From contig NZ_QQVY01000001.1 in the NCBI RefSeq assembly GCF_003590715.1, positions 620,001 through 684,000 on the forward strand: 64,000 nt of DNA, given 5' to 3'. The position numbers were made by a program, and so were the translations under genes. Position 1 is the stretch's first letter, and every line of letters begins with the position of its first letter. The DNA is from Paracoccus sp. JM45. Its GTDB lineage: Bacteria > Pseudomonadota > Alphaproteobacteria > Rhodobacterales > Rhodobacteraceae. Shown here in pieces: positions 20,235-28,372 of this stretch. The notes under the pieces were generated by a model, which worked only from the letters and a program-made list of their open reading frames with translations, did not search any database and was not told the DNA's origin.

Positions 20235-20879
20235 CTAAGCAGACGTCAGATGCCGTAGGCCGTGGGTGACATCTGCACGCACGGCCAGCCGCAAAGCAGG
20301 TTCATCCCCCGCGCGCAGCGCCGACAGGATCATGCGGTGATGGCGCGGCGGCTCGTTCCGTTTGACGCGACCGTAGAGCGCGCACATCGTCGGACCCAGT
20401 TGCAGCCAGATGGTTTCCAGCATCGCCAGCATCGCGGGGGCCTGCGCCCGCAGATACAGCATGCGGTGGAATTCCAGATTACAGCGGATATAGCCGACCG
20501 CATCATGGCGATCGACCGCATCGGCAATCCGCCCGTTCATCAGCGCCAGCCTGTCGATCAGCGCAAAATGCGCCCGTGGCAGGGCGCGGGCCGCCAGTTC
20601 GGGTTCGATCAGTGCACGCAGGGCGGCCAGTTCCTCGATCCGCTCATCCGACAGCGCTGGCGTGGCCACACGGCCCGACCCCGACAGGGTTAACGCACCT
20701 TCGGCCACCAGCCGGCGTACGGCTTCGCGGGCCGGCGTCATCGACATATGGTAATCATGGGCAATCCCGCGCAGGGTCAGTGCCTTGCCGGGCGGCAATT
20801 CACCCAGCATGATCTGGCTGCGAAGACTGCGGTATAGCCGTTCATGGGCGGCAATCTCGGTGGTGCGGGCTGTGGTCAT
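20235..20879 (-). CDS. GntR-family transcriptional regulator, FCD-type
   Basis: A 214-residue regulator. Winged-helix DNA-binding domain at residues 8-70 (LYRSLRSQIMLGELPPGKAL, LTLRGIAHDYHMSMTPAREA, VRRLVAEGALTL), then an all-helical FCD ligand domain with the metal-binding histidine pattern in YIRCNLEFHRMLY and HHRMILSALRAGDEPALRLAV. FCD regulators usually sense organic acids or sugar acids. No catabolic gene adjoins it, so its target is unknown. A palindrome lies just upstream of the start (20888). Confidence 0.9.
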   Translation of the reverse strand: MTTARTTEIAAHERLYRSLRSQIMLGELPPGKALTLRGIAHDYHMSMTPAREAVRRLVAEGALTLSGSGRVATPALSDERIEELAALRALIEPELAARALPRAHFALIDRLALMNGRIADAVDRHDAVGYIRCNLEFHRMLYLRAQAPAMLAMLETIWLQLGPTMCALYGRVKRNEPPRHHRMILSALRAGDEPALRLAVRADVTHGLRHLTSA

Positions 20880-20887
20880 ATGCCGTA

Positions 20888-20897
20888 TGTGATCACA
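20888..20897. promoter_or_regulatory. Candidate GntR operator
   Basis: Perfect 10-bp palindrome TGTGATCACA, 8 bases upstream of the GntR start codon and between it and the metallopeptidase gene. The TTTGTGATCACATAC context resembles short A/T-flanked palindromes bound by FCD-type GntR proteins, so autoregulation is plausible. Confidence 0.4.
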
Positions 20898-20910
20898 AAT
20901 CGCGACATCG

Positions 20911-21606
20911 TCAATTGCGGAATTGCCATTGCATCAGATCGCCGCCATGCGCCTTCAACCACGCACGATGGGGGGCATGGTCCGGCATCAGATCCTGCAC
21001 CTGTGCCCAGAAACGTGATGAATGGTCCATATGCGCCAGATGCGCGACCTCATGTGCTGCGACATAGGTCAGGACGGGCAAAGGGGCCATGGCCAGCCGC
21101 CATGAAAACATCAGCCGCCCGTCATGGGTGCAACTGCCCCAGCGCGATTTCGTATCGCGCAGCGCAATGGCACGATAGGGTCGCCCCAAGTCTGCGCTGA
21201 ACCTGTCACAGGCAGGACGCAGCCGCGCTAATGCGATCTGTCGCATCCATGCCGACACCACGACACCTGCGGGGCGGTTCTGCGGGACCAGAAGCAGGTC
21301 GTCCTGCACCTGAACCTGCTTTATATCCGCCGCCGTGATCAGCAGATGCGCGCCGCCCACCGGAAAGCGCGCCCCCTGAATGACTGTCTGACGCGCCGGA
21401 ACCCGCCCCAAGGCCTGCTGCAACCACCCATGACGGGATTCGGCAAAGGCCCGCCCCTCGTGCAAGGGAACGTGAACAGGCAGTGTCAAAAGCGGGTCAG
21501 AGCCGTCGCGCGGCACCCTTAATGTCATCCGGCGGGCCCGCGATGACCGTTTCAGCCGCAATTCCAGCCCGTCCGAAAGAATGATACGTTGTTCCATGCT
21601 TGCCAT
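20911..21606 (-). CDS. YgjP/WSS1-like zinc metallopeptidase (M48-like, DUF45)
   Basis: A 231-residue protein with the zincin motif HEVAH (residues 185-189) in HEVAHLAHMDHSSRFW, followed by a further acidic/His segment in DLMPDHAPHRAWLKAHG. The N-terminal half has SSRARRMTLRVPRDG and the middle RAIALRDTKSRWGSCTHDGRL, which includes the SRWGSC signature of the YgjP/DUF45 family. The family is related to WSS1/SprT peptidases that cut DNA-protein crosslinks in eukaryotes; bacterial substrates are not established. ATG at 21606 is taken; ATG at 21597 is possible. No signal peptide, so cytoplasmic. Confidence 0.87.
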   Translation of the reverse strand: MASMEQRIILSDGLELRLKRSSRARRMTLRVPRDGSDPLLTLPVHVPLHEGRAFAESRHGWLQQALGRVPARQTVIQGARFPVGGAHLLITAADIKQVQVQDDLLLVPQNRPAGVVVSAWMRQIALARLRPACDRFSADLGRPYRAIALRDTKSRWGSCTHDGRLMFSWRLAMAPLPVLTYVAAHEVAHLAHMDHSSRFWAQVQDLMPDHAPHRAWLKAHGGDLMQWQFRN

Positions 21607-21703
21607 GCCAGCCTTAGCCTGCCAGATAAAGCCTTTGACACATCCCGGCCTCTATGGCAGGGGATCGTCCGATTTTCCCTAATCGCGGCTGAAGGAGAAT
21701 ACC

Positions 21704-22021
21704 ATGCCCAAAGAGGAATGGGGCACCAAACGCATTTGCCCACATTGCGCCACGCGTTTCTACGACCTGAAGGCCGATCCGATGATCTGCCCTGTCTGTG
21801 ACAACCAGTTCACCATCGACAGTCTGACCGACAGTCGCGGCAAGGCGGTAACGCCTGAAAAGAACTCGGCCCGCAGTGCGAACCAGACCGTCAACGATGA
21901 TGATGAAGATATCACCGATGATTCCAACGATCTGGACGACGATCTGCTGGAAGACGACGATGATGACGGCGACGTATCGCTGGACGAAATCGCCGATGTC
22001 GCAAGCGACGACGACGAATAA
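21704..22021 (+). CDS. TIGR02300 family zinc-ribbon acidic protein
   Basis: A 105-residue protein found across alphaproteobacteria under the name TIGR02300. The N-terminus reads MPKEEWGTKRICPHCATRFY and carries four cysteines as two CxxC knuckles (C12/C15 and C29/C32), a likely zinc site. The C-terminal half is extremely acidic, with runs of Asp/Glu from about residue 65 to the end, and is probably disordered. No function is known. AAGGAG lies 8 bases before the ATG. It ends at a strong terminator and precedes the tRNA-Ala gene. Confidence 0.9.
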   Translation: MPKEEWGTKRICPHCATRFYDLKADPMICPVCDNQFTIDSLTDSRGKAVTPEKNSARSANQTVNDDDEDITDDSNDLDDDLLEDDDDDGDVSLDEIADVASDDDE

Positions 22022-22025
22022 TCCC

Positions 22026-22052
22026 AAAGGCCGCGCCCCCAGCGCGGCCTTT
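22026..22052 (+). terminator. Rho-independent terminator after the TIGR02300 gene
   Basis: An 11-bp perfect stem AAAGGCCGCGC / GCGCGGCCTTT (22026-22036, 22042-22052), 5-base loop, followed by CATTTT. It starts 4 bases after the stop codon. Confidence 0.88.
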
Positions 22053-22156
22053 CATTTTCCGCCCTCTGAAAACGGTCGGGCAGATGCCTTTCACACCCCG
22101 ATTCCGTTCCGTTTTAGTTGATCCGAAGATTTTTCCGGATTGCGTAAATTTTCCGC

Positions 22157-22185
22157 TTGCACCCCCAACCGCCCACCCCTATAGA
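22157..22185 (+). promoter_or_regulatory. Promoter of tRNA-Ala
   Basis: TTGCAC (22157-22162), exactly 17 bases, TATAGA (22180-22185), then a C-rich discriminator. The start site would be near 22192, giving a leader of about 37 bases. The C-rich spacer and GC-rich discriminator are typical of growth-rate-controlled stable RNA promoters in Rhodobacterales. Confidence 0.7.
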
Positions 22186-22228
22186 CCCCACACGCAGCGA
22201 CGCTACGGTGTCACAGCGGATCCAGAGT

Positions 22229-22304
<76 letters not shown>

Positions 22305-22604
22305 GATTTCCTATTAAAGATTATATCTTTCTGTCCAATAGGAATTTTTGGCGGATATTGTCCGCGCAACAACACTATAAATCACTCATGCCTTGCAAGA
22401 CCCTTCGGGAAAACCGTCCGGTAGTTTCACGTATTCTGCTTATTCCAACATCGTGCTTTCCCGATCAAAACCTTTATCGTCGGCCCGGCAAGTCATTGTT
22501 CCCATCTATGTCATCATAAGTTGTATCGGCATAAATGCATTGGCTGGTATCAAATGGTTTGAAAAGCGCCTATGTGCAGTTTCGAATTCCTGAAAGGAGC
22601 CATT
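22305..22604. other. AT-rich 300-base spacer after tRNA-Ala
   Basis: By eye this stretch is clearly richer in A and T than its surroundings. It holds the tRNA terminator at its start and the ribosome-binding site of the 51-residue protein at its end. The open frame at 22393-22593 starts at TTG with no ribosome site and I do not accept it. No repeat of the tRNA 3' end and no integrase trace was seen, so there is no positive sign of an integrated element. Confidence 0.6.
22308..22349 (+). terminator. Rho-independent terminator of tRNA-Ala
   Basis: Outer stem TTCCTATT / AATAGGAA (22308-22315, 22337-22344) encloses a second small stem AAAGAT / ATCTTT (22316-22321, 22325-22330), followed by TTTTT (22345-22349). 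The stem is A/T-rich, unlike the other terminators in the window. Confidence 0.7.
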
Positions 22605-22760
22605 ATGCCCAAATCCAAAAAGCCCAAGGCCAAGGTGAAACGCCCCGCCGCGAATCCGGTGCAGAAACCTGCGTGGTATCAGGCGCTGAACGGCCCCGCC
22701 GCGCAGCATGTGGAACGGCCCAGCAAGAAATCGCAAAACAAGCTGGCCCAAGGTCACTAA
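22605..22760 (+). CDS. Small basic protein of unknown function
   Basis: A 51-residue protein, MPKSKKPKAKVKRPAANP at the start, about a third Lys/Arg with many Ala and Pro. It has a strong ribosome site (AAGGAG, 6 bases before the ATG) and GC-rich third positions, which contrast with the AT-rich DNA just upstream and support it as a real gene. No hydrophobic segment or cysteine. The composition suits binding to nucleic acid or ribosomes, but this is only inference. It converges on regA. Confidence 0.65.
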   Translation: MPKSKKPKAKVKRPAANPVQKPAWYQALNGPAAQHVERPSKKSQNKLAQGH

Positions 22761-22811
22761 GCCTACCTTGGCATAATGCATCGCCAAAGCGTCCGGCAAG
22801 CCGTCACCAGT

Positions 22812-23345
22812 CTAACGGACCTGCCATTTGGCCAGCTTGCGGGCCAAGGTGCGGCGGTGCATGCCCAGCCTGCGCGCTGTTTCCGAAATATTGAAATCGG
22901 TGGCCAGCAGCGTTTCGTGGATTTTTTCCCATTCCAGCGTCTTGATCGTTGTGGGTCGGTTGGCAGGCTGAACCTCGGCGTCGCCTTCGCCGCGATCAAA
23001 GGCGGCCAGAATATCATCGGTGCTTGAGGGCTTGGTCAGGTAATGCGACGCGCCAAGCTTGATTGCCTCGACCGCTGTGGCGATGCTGGCAAAACCGGTC
23101 AGGACGACGATCCGCATGTCGGGGTCCTGCTTGTGCAGGTAATCCACACAGATCAGACCTGATTCCCCCGACAGCTTCAGATCGACAACCGCATGGGTCG
23201 GCAGCGGCGAAAACGTCGCTTTGCGCAACTGTTCCGCCGAAGCGCAGCGATTCACCTTATATCCGCGACGTTCCAACGAACGCTGCAGGGTATAGGCAAG
23301 GTCGTCGTCATCCTCGACGATCAGGATATTTGCATCGGGTGTCAT
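22812..23345 (-). CDS. regA: Redox response regulator RegA/PrrA/ActR
   Basis: The response regulator of the RegB/RegA global redox system, which in Rhodobacter controls photosynthesis, carbon and nitrogen fixation, and terminal oxidases. The 177-residue product has a receiver domain (ILIVEDDDDLAYTLQ; phospho-acceptor D55 in AVVDLKLSG; the Thr and Lys of VVLTGFAS and HYLTKPS) and a Fis-type helix-turn-helix end, ISETARRLGMHRRTLARKL, nearly invariant in this family. Its ATG overlaps the regB stop (ATGA), so the pair is translationally coupled. It is the last gene of the cyo-surf1-regBA run. Confidence 0.95.
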   Translation of the reverse strand: MTPDANILIVEDDDDLAYTLQRSLERRGYKVNRCASAEQLRKATFSPLPTHAVVDLKLSGESGLICVDYLHKQDPDMRIVVLTGFASIATAVEAIKLGASHYLTKPSSTDDILAAFDRGEGDAEVQPANRPTTIKTLEWEKIHETLLATDFNISETARRLGMHRRTLARKLAKWQVR

Positions 23346-24634
23346 ATGTATCCTCGGGCGACCGACAGTTTTTTCAGCGGCAGCGTCAGTGTGACCAACG
23401 CCCCCCCGCCGGACAAGTTCGAGGCTGTGACATCTCCGCCCAGTTTGCGGATCGCATTGACGACCAGAAACAGGCCAAGGCCACGCCCCTGCCCCGCTTT
23501 GGTCGAATTATAGGGTTTGCCGAAATCGGCAAGCACGGCGGGTCGAAAACCGGGACCGCGATCCTCGACCTGTAAAACCAGATTACCGTCCTTGCGCAGG
23601 ACCGTCAGGCCGACCCATTGGGGCGATACCTCATGCGCGTTGTCCAGCACGGTTGTGACCAGCTGCCTGAGCGCCGTATCTGTCAGGATCGGCATATCGG
23701 GACCAAAGCGGTTCTGATGGTCCAGTGTCGCGGTTGCATGGATCGAGGTCCATTCGTTCACCACATCAGCGATAAAGCCGTGGACACTGCTGGGAATTAA
23801 CGTTTCACCCCGCAATTCGCCCGATGACATCAGAATACCGCTGACGATGGATTTACAGCGGTCCACGGCCTTTTGCATCTGGGCGATGTCGAACTGCAAT
23901 TCCGCATCCCCCGAGGTGGCGGGTATTGTCCGCCAATCGCTGAGGATCACCGAGATCGAGGCCAGCGGCGTACCCAATTCATGCGCGGCCCCCGATGCCA
24001 GCAGGCCCATGCGGACGATGTGGTCTTCTTCGGCGGCTTGCTGGCGCATGGCGGCAAGGCGGGCGTCGCGGTCGCGCAGGTTGCGGTTGATGCGGGTCAC
24101 GAAGGTCACGATCAACACCGCGTTGATCAGCAGTGCCACCAGCATACCGGCCAGATAGGTGGTAAAGAACGGCTCGTATTCCGGCAGGCGCAAAGGCAGG
24201 TGAAAGGCCGACAGGAAGGCGCTTAGCAGCGCGGTCAACCCGACAAAGCGCCAGCATTCGGATGGTCGCAACAGGACCGCCGCCAGTGTGACCTGCAACA
24301 GATAAAGCGCGATGAACGGATTGCGCCCGCCGCCTGTCAGACCCAGCTGGGCGGTCAGCAACAGCATGTCGACCATCAGCACCCAAGACAGGCTTGGGAC
24401 CCGCTTGCGCCGCAACCAGTGCAGGCTTAACAGGTTCAGCGCCAGCAAAGCGCCAAGAACCATCGCCATCCGCGGCAAGGGCAGATCGATGTGCAACGCC
24501 AGTTCGGCCACCAGCATGGTGACCAGCTGCCCCGCGATCGCCAGCCAGCGCAGTTGCACAAGCAGGCGCAGGTTCTTCAGATCGGTGTCGGCCCCGCTAA
24601 GGGCCGCATCATGGGTAGCACCGCTTCGGATCAC
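23342..24634 (-). CDS. regB: Redox sensor histidine kinase RegB/PrrB/ActS
   Basis: Membrane kinase partner of RegA. From GTG 24634 the product has 430 residues: about six membrane segments in residues 25-180, the ubiquinone-linked GGGRNPF motif at 101-107, the phospho-histidine H218 in AAHELGTPLASISV, C260 in VDRCKSIVS (the place of the redox-active cysteine in RegB), and the ATPase boxes ending GRGLGLFLVVNAIRKLGG. An ATG at 24709 also keeps the frame but overlaps surf1 by 67 bases; the GTG lies 8 bases after the surf1 stop and gives the usual N-terminal length. Co-directional with, and directly after, the quinol oxidase genes. Confidence 0.93.
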   Translation of the reverse strand: MIRSGATHDAALSGADTDLKNLRLLVQLRWLAIAGQLVTMLVAELALHIDLPLPRMAMVLGALLALNLLSLHWLRRKRVPSLSWVLMVDMLLLTAQLGLTGGGRNPFIALYLLQVTLAAVLLRPSECWRFVGLTALLSAFLSAFHLPLRLPEYEPFFTTYLAGMLVALLINAVLIVTFVTRINRNLRDRDARLAAMRQQAAEEDHIVRMGLLASGAAHELGTPLASISVILSDWRTIPATSGDAELQFDIAQMQKAVDRCKSIVSGILMSSGELRGETLIPSSVHGFIADVVNEWTSIHATATLDHQNRFGPDMPILTDTALRQLVTTVLDNAHEVSPQWVGLTVLRKDGNLVLQVEDRGPGFRPAVLADFGKPYNSTKAGQGRGLGLFLVVNAIRKLGGDVTASNLSGGGALVTLTLPLKKLSVARGYI

Positions 24635-24642
24635 GCGCAGAT

Positions 24643-25368
24643 TTACTTTCGTTCGTGTCGCCACACGAAGAATGCAGCCGCAAGCACACCGACCGCAAGG
24701 GCGAACCATGTCAGCGCATAGCTAAGATGCGAATTGCGGAAGGCCACAATCGTCAGTCCGCCAATCGGATAACCGCCCGCATTGGGTGCGTCATCGGCAT
24801 CGATAAAGAACGGCGCAGTGGCCAGCCCCTGATCGGCAGCAATCGCTGCAACATCGCGCGAATACCAGCGGTTGTTGGCAGGGTCGTTGCTGCGCAGGAA
24901 GGCCCCGTCGGGTTCGGACATCCGCAACAGACCGGTGACGGTGACCTGCCCTGCCACCTGCCCATTAGGCCGGTTTGCAGGGTCGCGCAATTCGGTCGGC
25001 ACAAATCCGCGATTGACCAGATAGGTCGCATCAGTCGTCACCAAGGGCGTTACCACCCAATAGCCCGCGCCCAATTCGGTCACGGCCTGCACCTGAACCT
25101 CATGCGTATGATCAAAGCGGCCTTGAGCGGTGATTTTGCGGTATTCGTCGCTGTCGCGGGTGATGTCGTCCCACGCGGCGGGCAAAGGGGCTGCCACGGG
25201 GTCGGCCTCAAGGCGCGCGTCCACACGCGCAATCAGATCCTGCTTCCACGCAAGACGTTCAATCTGCCAGACCCCAAGCGAAAGGAACAAGCCCAGCAAA
25301 AGCAACGCCGCCCCTGCCATAAGGGCAAGGGCGACGCGATGTCTGCGGCTGTGGCGGGCCTGTGTCAC
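24643..25368 (-). CDS. SURF1 family haem-copper oxidase assembly protein
   Basis: Helps insert haem into subunit I of haem-copper oxidases. The 241-residue product has an N-terminal membrane helix (LMAGAALLLLGLFLSLGVWQ), the SURF1 motifs GVWQIERLAWK, YWVVTPLVTTD, YLVNRGFVP and FRNSHLSYALTWFALA, and a C-terminal membrane helix. GTG start overlaps the cyoD stop (TAGTG). In Paracoccus one of two SURF1 proteins is known to serve the quinol oxidase from its operon; the position here suggests the same role. Confidence 0.93.
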   Translation of the reverse strand: MTQARHSRRHRVALALMAGAALLLLGLFLSLGVWQIERLAWKQDLIARVDARLEADPVAAPLPAAWDDITRDSDEYRKITAQGRFDHTHEVQVQAVTELGAGYWVVTPLVTTDATYLVNRGFVPTELRDPANRPNGQVAGQVTVTGLLRMSEPDGAFLRSNDPANNRWYSRDVAAIAADQGLATAPFFIDADDAPNAGGYPIGGLTIVAFRNSHLSYALTWFALAVGVLAAAFFVWRHERK

Positions 25369-25727
25369 TATTGCCCCGTCATTCCTTGCGGCATCGGCAT
25401 CATATTGGTGTTCATGTGATACATGACCCAGACCGAGCCTGACAGCATGATGAACAGCACGACAATCGTGAAAACAAGCGAGATCAGCGTCCAGCCTTTT
25501 TCGGATTTGCTGTTCATATGCAGGAAGTAAATCATATGGACGACAATCTGGATCACGGCCATTCCCAGAACGACCATGACTGTCAGCATGCGGCTGGAAA
25601 AGCCGCCTGCCATGACCAGAATGAAGGGAATCGCCGTCAGAATGACCGACAGGATAAAGCCCGTAGTATAGGACCGGACGCTGCCATGATCATGGTTGTC
25701 CGCGTGGTGCATGTCATCCGTGCTCAT
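25368..25727 (-). CDS. cyoD: Cytochrome bo3-type quinol oxidase subunit IV
   Basis: Small membrane subunit of the ubiquinol oxidase. The 119-residue product has a His/Asp-rich N-terminus (MSTDDMHHADNHDHGSV), three membrane helices and the YFLHMNSKSEKGW segment typical of CyoD. It overlaps cyoC by one base and surf1 by one base. Confidence 0.94.
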   Translation of the reverse strand: MSTDDMHHADNHDHGSVRSYTTGFILSVILTAIPFILVMAGGFSSRMLTVMVVLGMAVIQIVVHMIYFLHMNSKSEKGWTLISLVFTIVVLFIMLSGSVWVMYHMNTNMMPMPQGMTGQ

Positions 25728-26347
25728 CAGATCATCCCCATAAGATAGACGAAGGTGAAGACGCCGATCCAGATCACGTCAAGGAAGTGCCAGAACAGGC
25801 TAAGGCACATCAGGCGGCGCATGTTGGATGGGGTCAGACCCGTGCGCGTTACCTGCACCAGCAGCGTGATCAGCCAGATGATACCGAAAGTCACGTGCAG
25901 ACCGTGGGTCCCCACCAGCGTAAAGAAGGACGACAAAAAGGCCGAGCTGCCGGGCGTCGCGCCCTCGTGGATCAGGTGATAGAACTCGTAGAGTTCGATC
26001 GTCAGGAAGGCTGCACCGAACAGGCCGGTGATGATCAGCCAGCGTATCATCTGCGATTGACGCTTTTGCGCCATTTCCAGCATGGCAAAGCCATAGGTGA
26101 TCGAGGACAGCAGCAGCATTGCGGTGTTCAAAGCCACCAGTGGCAGCTCGAACAGTTCTTTGGGACCAGGGCCGCCTGCGAAACCCTGGCCCAGCACTGC
26201 ATAGACAGCGAACAGGACTGCAAAGATCAGACAGTCGCTCATCAGATAGATCCAGAACCCCAGCATGGTGCTGTCGCCTTCGGGCAGATGGGGTTCGTGA
26301 TCCAGATGGAAGCGGCGCGGCTCGGCGTTGGTGACGGTCGATGACAT
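25727..26347 (-). CDS. cyoC: Cytochrome bo3-type quinol oxidase subunit III
   Basis: Membrane subunit III, five helices in 206 residues. Recognised by MLGFWIYLMSDCLIFAVLFA, ELPLVALNTAMLLLSSITYG, GTHGLHVTFGIIWLITLL and the terminal LFWHFLDVIWIGVFTFVYLMG, all standard for CyoC. It lies 3 bases after cyoB and overlaps cyoD by one base. Confidence 0.96.
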   Translation of the reverse strand: MSSTVTNAEPRRFHLDHEPHLPEGDSTMLGFWIYLMSDCLIFAVLFAVYAVLGQGFAGGPGPKELFELPLVALNTAMLLLSSITYGFAMLEMAQKRQSQMIRWLIITGLFGAAFLTIELYEFYHLIHEGATPGSSAFLSSFFTLVGTHGLHVTFGIIWLITLLVQVTRTGLTPSNMRRLMCLSLFWHFLDVIWIGVFTFVYLMGMI

Positions 26348-26350
26348 GGC

Positions 26351-28360
26351 TTATGCCCCGCTTTCGATAAGCTTGGTGCGCTTGGCTTCGCTGTCGATCA
26401 CGGTTTCGACCGGAATATAGAAGTCGCGCTTGGTGTTGAAGGTATGGCCGATTGCCACAGCAAGGATGCCGACAAAGGACACCACAGCCAGCCACCAGAT
26501 GTACCAGATCAGGGCAAAGCCAAGGGCTACGCTAAGTCCGGCAATGATGACACCGGCACCGGTGTTCTTGGGCATATGGATTGCCTCGTATCCCGACAGG
26601 GGGCGTTCGTATCCATGCGTCTTCATGTCATGCCACGCGTCGATGTCGTAAACGACCGGCGTGAAGGCAAAGTTGTAATCCGGCGGCGGCGAAGAGGTCG
26701 CCCATTCCAGCGTCCGGCCTTGCCATGGATCGCCCGTCACATCGCGGTTTTTCTTGCGATCACGGACCGACACGGCAATCTGGATCAGGAAGGCTGCAAT
26801 ACCGATGGCCACCAGACCCGCACCAAAGGCGGCAATCAGGAACCAGATCTGCAGGCTGGGGTCGTCAAACACCCGCATCCGGCGCGTCACGCCCATCAGG
26901 CCCAGCACGTAAAGCGGCGTAAAGGCGAACCAGTAACCCGCAACCCAGAACCAGAACGAGATCTTGCCCCAGAATTCATCCAGCTTGAACCCGAAGGCTT
27001 TGGGGAACCAATAGTTCATGCCTGCGAACAGACCGAACAGCACGCCACCGATGATCACATTGTGGAAGTGGGCAATCAGGAACAGCGAGTTGTGCAGAAC
27101 AAAGTCGGCGGGCGGAACAGCCAGCAACACGCCCGTCATACCACCCACGGTAAAGGTGATCATGAAGGCGATGGTCCACATCATCGGCAGATCAAAACGG
27201 ATCCGGCCGCGGTACATTGTGAACAGCCAGTTGAACAGCTTGGCCCCCGTCGGGATCGAAATGATCATCGTCGTGATCCCGAAGAAAGAGTTAACGGACG
27301 CGCCCGACCCCATCGTGAAGAAGTGGTGCAGCCAGACCAGATAGGACAGGATGGTGATACAGACGGTCGCATAGACCATCGAGGTATAACCGAACAGACG
27401 CTTGCCCGAAAACGCCGAGGTGACTTCGGAGAAGATGCCGAAGGCCGGCAGGATCAGAATGTAAACCTCGGGGTGGCCCCAGATCCAGATCAGGTTCGTA
27501 TACATCATGGGGTTACCGCCCATGTCGTTCGTAAAGAAGTGGGTTCCGATGTAACGGTCCAGCGTCAGCAGCACCATGACAGCTGTCAGCACCGGAAAGG
27601 ATGCAACGATCAGCACGTTCGTGCAAAGCGAGGTCCAGGTAAAGATCGGCATCCGCATCATCGTCATGCCCGGCGCGCGCATCTTGATGATGGTCACCAG
27701 CAGGTTGATGCCTGACAAGGTCGTCCCGACACCCGCGACCTGAAGGCCCCAGATATAGTAATCGACCCCGACACCCGGGTTCGCCTCGGCCCCGGACAGC
27801 GGCGGCATGGCCAGCCAGCCGGTCATGGCGAATTCACCGATGAACAGCGACATCATCACGATGATCGCACCACCTGCCGTCATCCAGAACGAGAAGTTGT
27901 TCAGGAACGGAAAGGACACATCGCGCGCACCGATCTGCAACGGCACGACATAGTTCATCAGACCCGTCACCATCGGCATGGCGACAAAGAAGATCATGAT
28001 GACGCCATGCGCCGTGAAGACCTGATCATAGTGGTGGGCGGGCAGATAACCCTCGGACCCGTTAAAGGCCATGGCCTGCTGCAGGCGCATCATGATCGCG
28101 TCGGCAAAGCCGCGCAACAGCATGATCACACCCAGAATCATATACATGATGCCGATCTTCTTATGATCGACCGAGGTGAACCACTGGGACCAAAGATAGC
28201 CCCAAAGGCGGAAATAGGTCAGCGCCGCCACCAATGTGATCCCGCCCAGTGCCACCATTGCGAAGGTGGCCACCAGAATGGGTTCATGCAGCGGCAGTGA
28301 TTCAAGTGTTAAACGGCCGAACAGAAAAGATGTGGCCGGATCTGAGACAGGCGTTGTCAT
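26351..28360 (-). CDS. cyoB: Cytochrome bo3-type quinol oxidase subunit I
   Basis: Catalytic subunit that reduces O2 and pumps protons. The 669-residue product has the low-spin haem His in [10 protein letters not shown], the CuB His and cross-linked Tyr in [15 protein letters not shown], the CuB pair in [12 protein letters not shown], and the haem ligands in [10 protein letters not shown]. The K-channel segment [17 protein letters not shown] and D-channel Asn/Asp residues ([20 protein letters not shown]) are intact. N- and C-terminal extensions match the 15-helix CyoB type rather than aa3 CtaD. Confidence 0.98.
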   Translation of the reverse strand: MTTPVSDPATSFLFGRLTLESLPLHEPILVATFAMVALGGITLVAALTYFRLWGYLWSQWFTSVDHKKIGIMYMILGVIMLLRGFADAIMMRLQQAMAFNGSEGYLPAHHYDQVFTAHGVIMIFFVAMPMVTGLMNYVVPLQIGARDVSFPFLNNFSFWMTAGGAIIVMMSLFIGEFAMTGWLAMPPLSGAEANPGVGVDYYIWGLQVAGVGTTLSGINLLVTIIKMRAPGMTMMRMPIFTWTSLCTNVLIVASFPVLTAVMVLLTLDRYIGTHFFTNDMGGNPMMYTNLIWIWGHPEVYILILPAFGIFSEVTSAFSGKRLFGYTSMVYATVCITILSYLVWLHHFFTMGSGASVNSFFGITTMIISIPTGAKLFNWLFTMYRGRIRFDLPMMWTIAFMITFTVGGMTGVLLAVPPADFVLHNSLFLIAHFHNVIIGGVLFGLFAGMNYWFPKAFGFKLDEFWGKISFWFWVAGYWFAFTPLYVLGLMGVTRRMRVFDDPSLQIWFLIAAFGAGLVAIGIAAFLIQIAVSVRDRKKNRDVTGDPWQGRTLEWATSSPPPDYNFAFTPVVYDIDAWHDMKTHGYERPLSGYEAIHMPKNTGAGVIIAGLSVALGFALIWYIWWLAVVSFVGILAVAIGHTFNTKRDFYIPVETVIDSEAKRTKLIESGA

Positions 28361-28372
28361 GTTTCGGTCCGA

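Noticed and set aside
22393..22593. 66-residue frame with a hydrophobic stretch after tRNA-Ala
   Set aside because: It starts at TTG with no ribosome site, lies in AT-rich DNA where such frames are common, and has no family resemblance.
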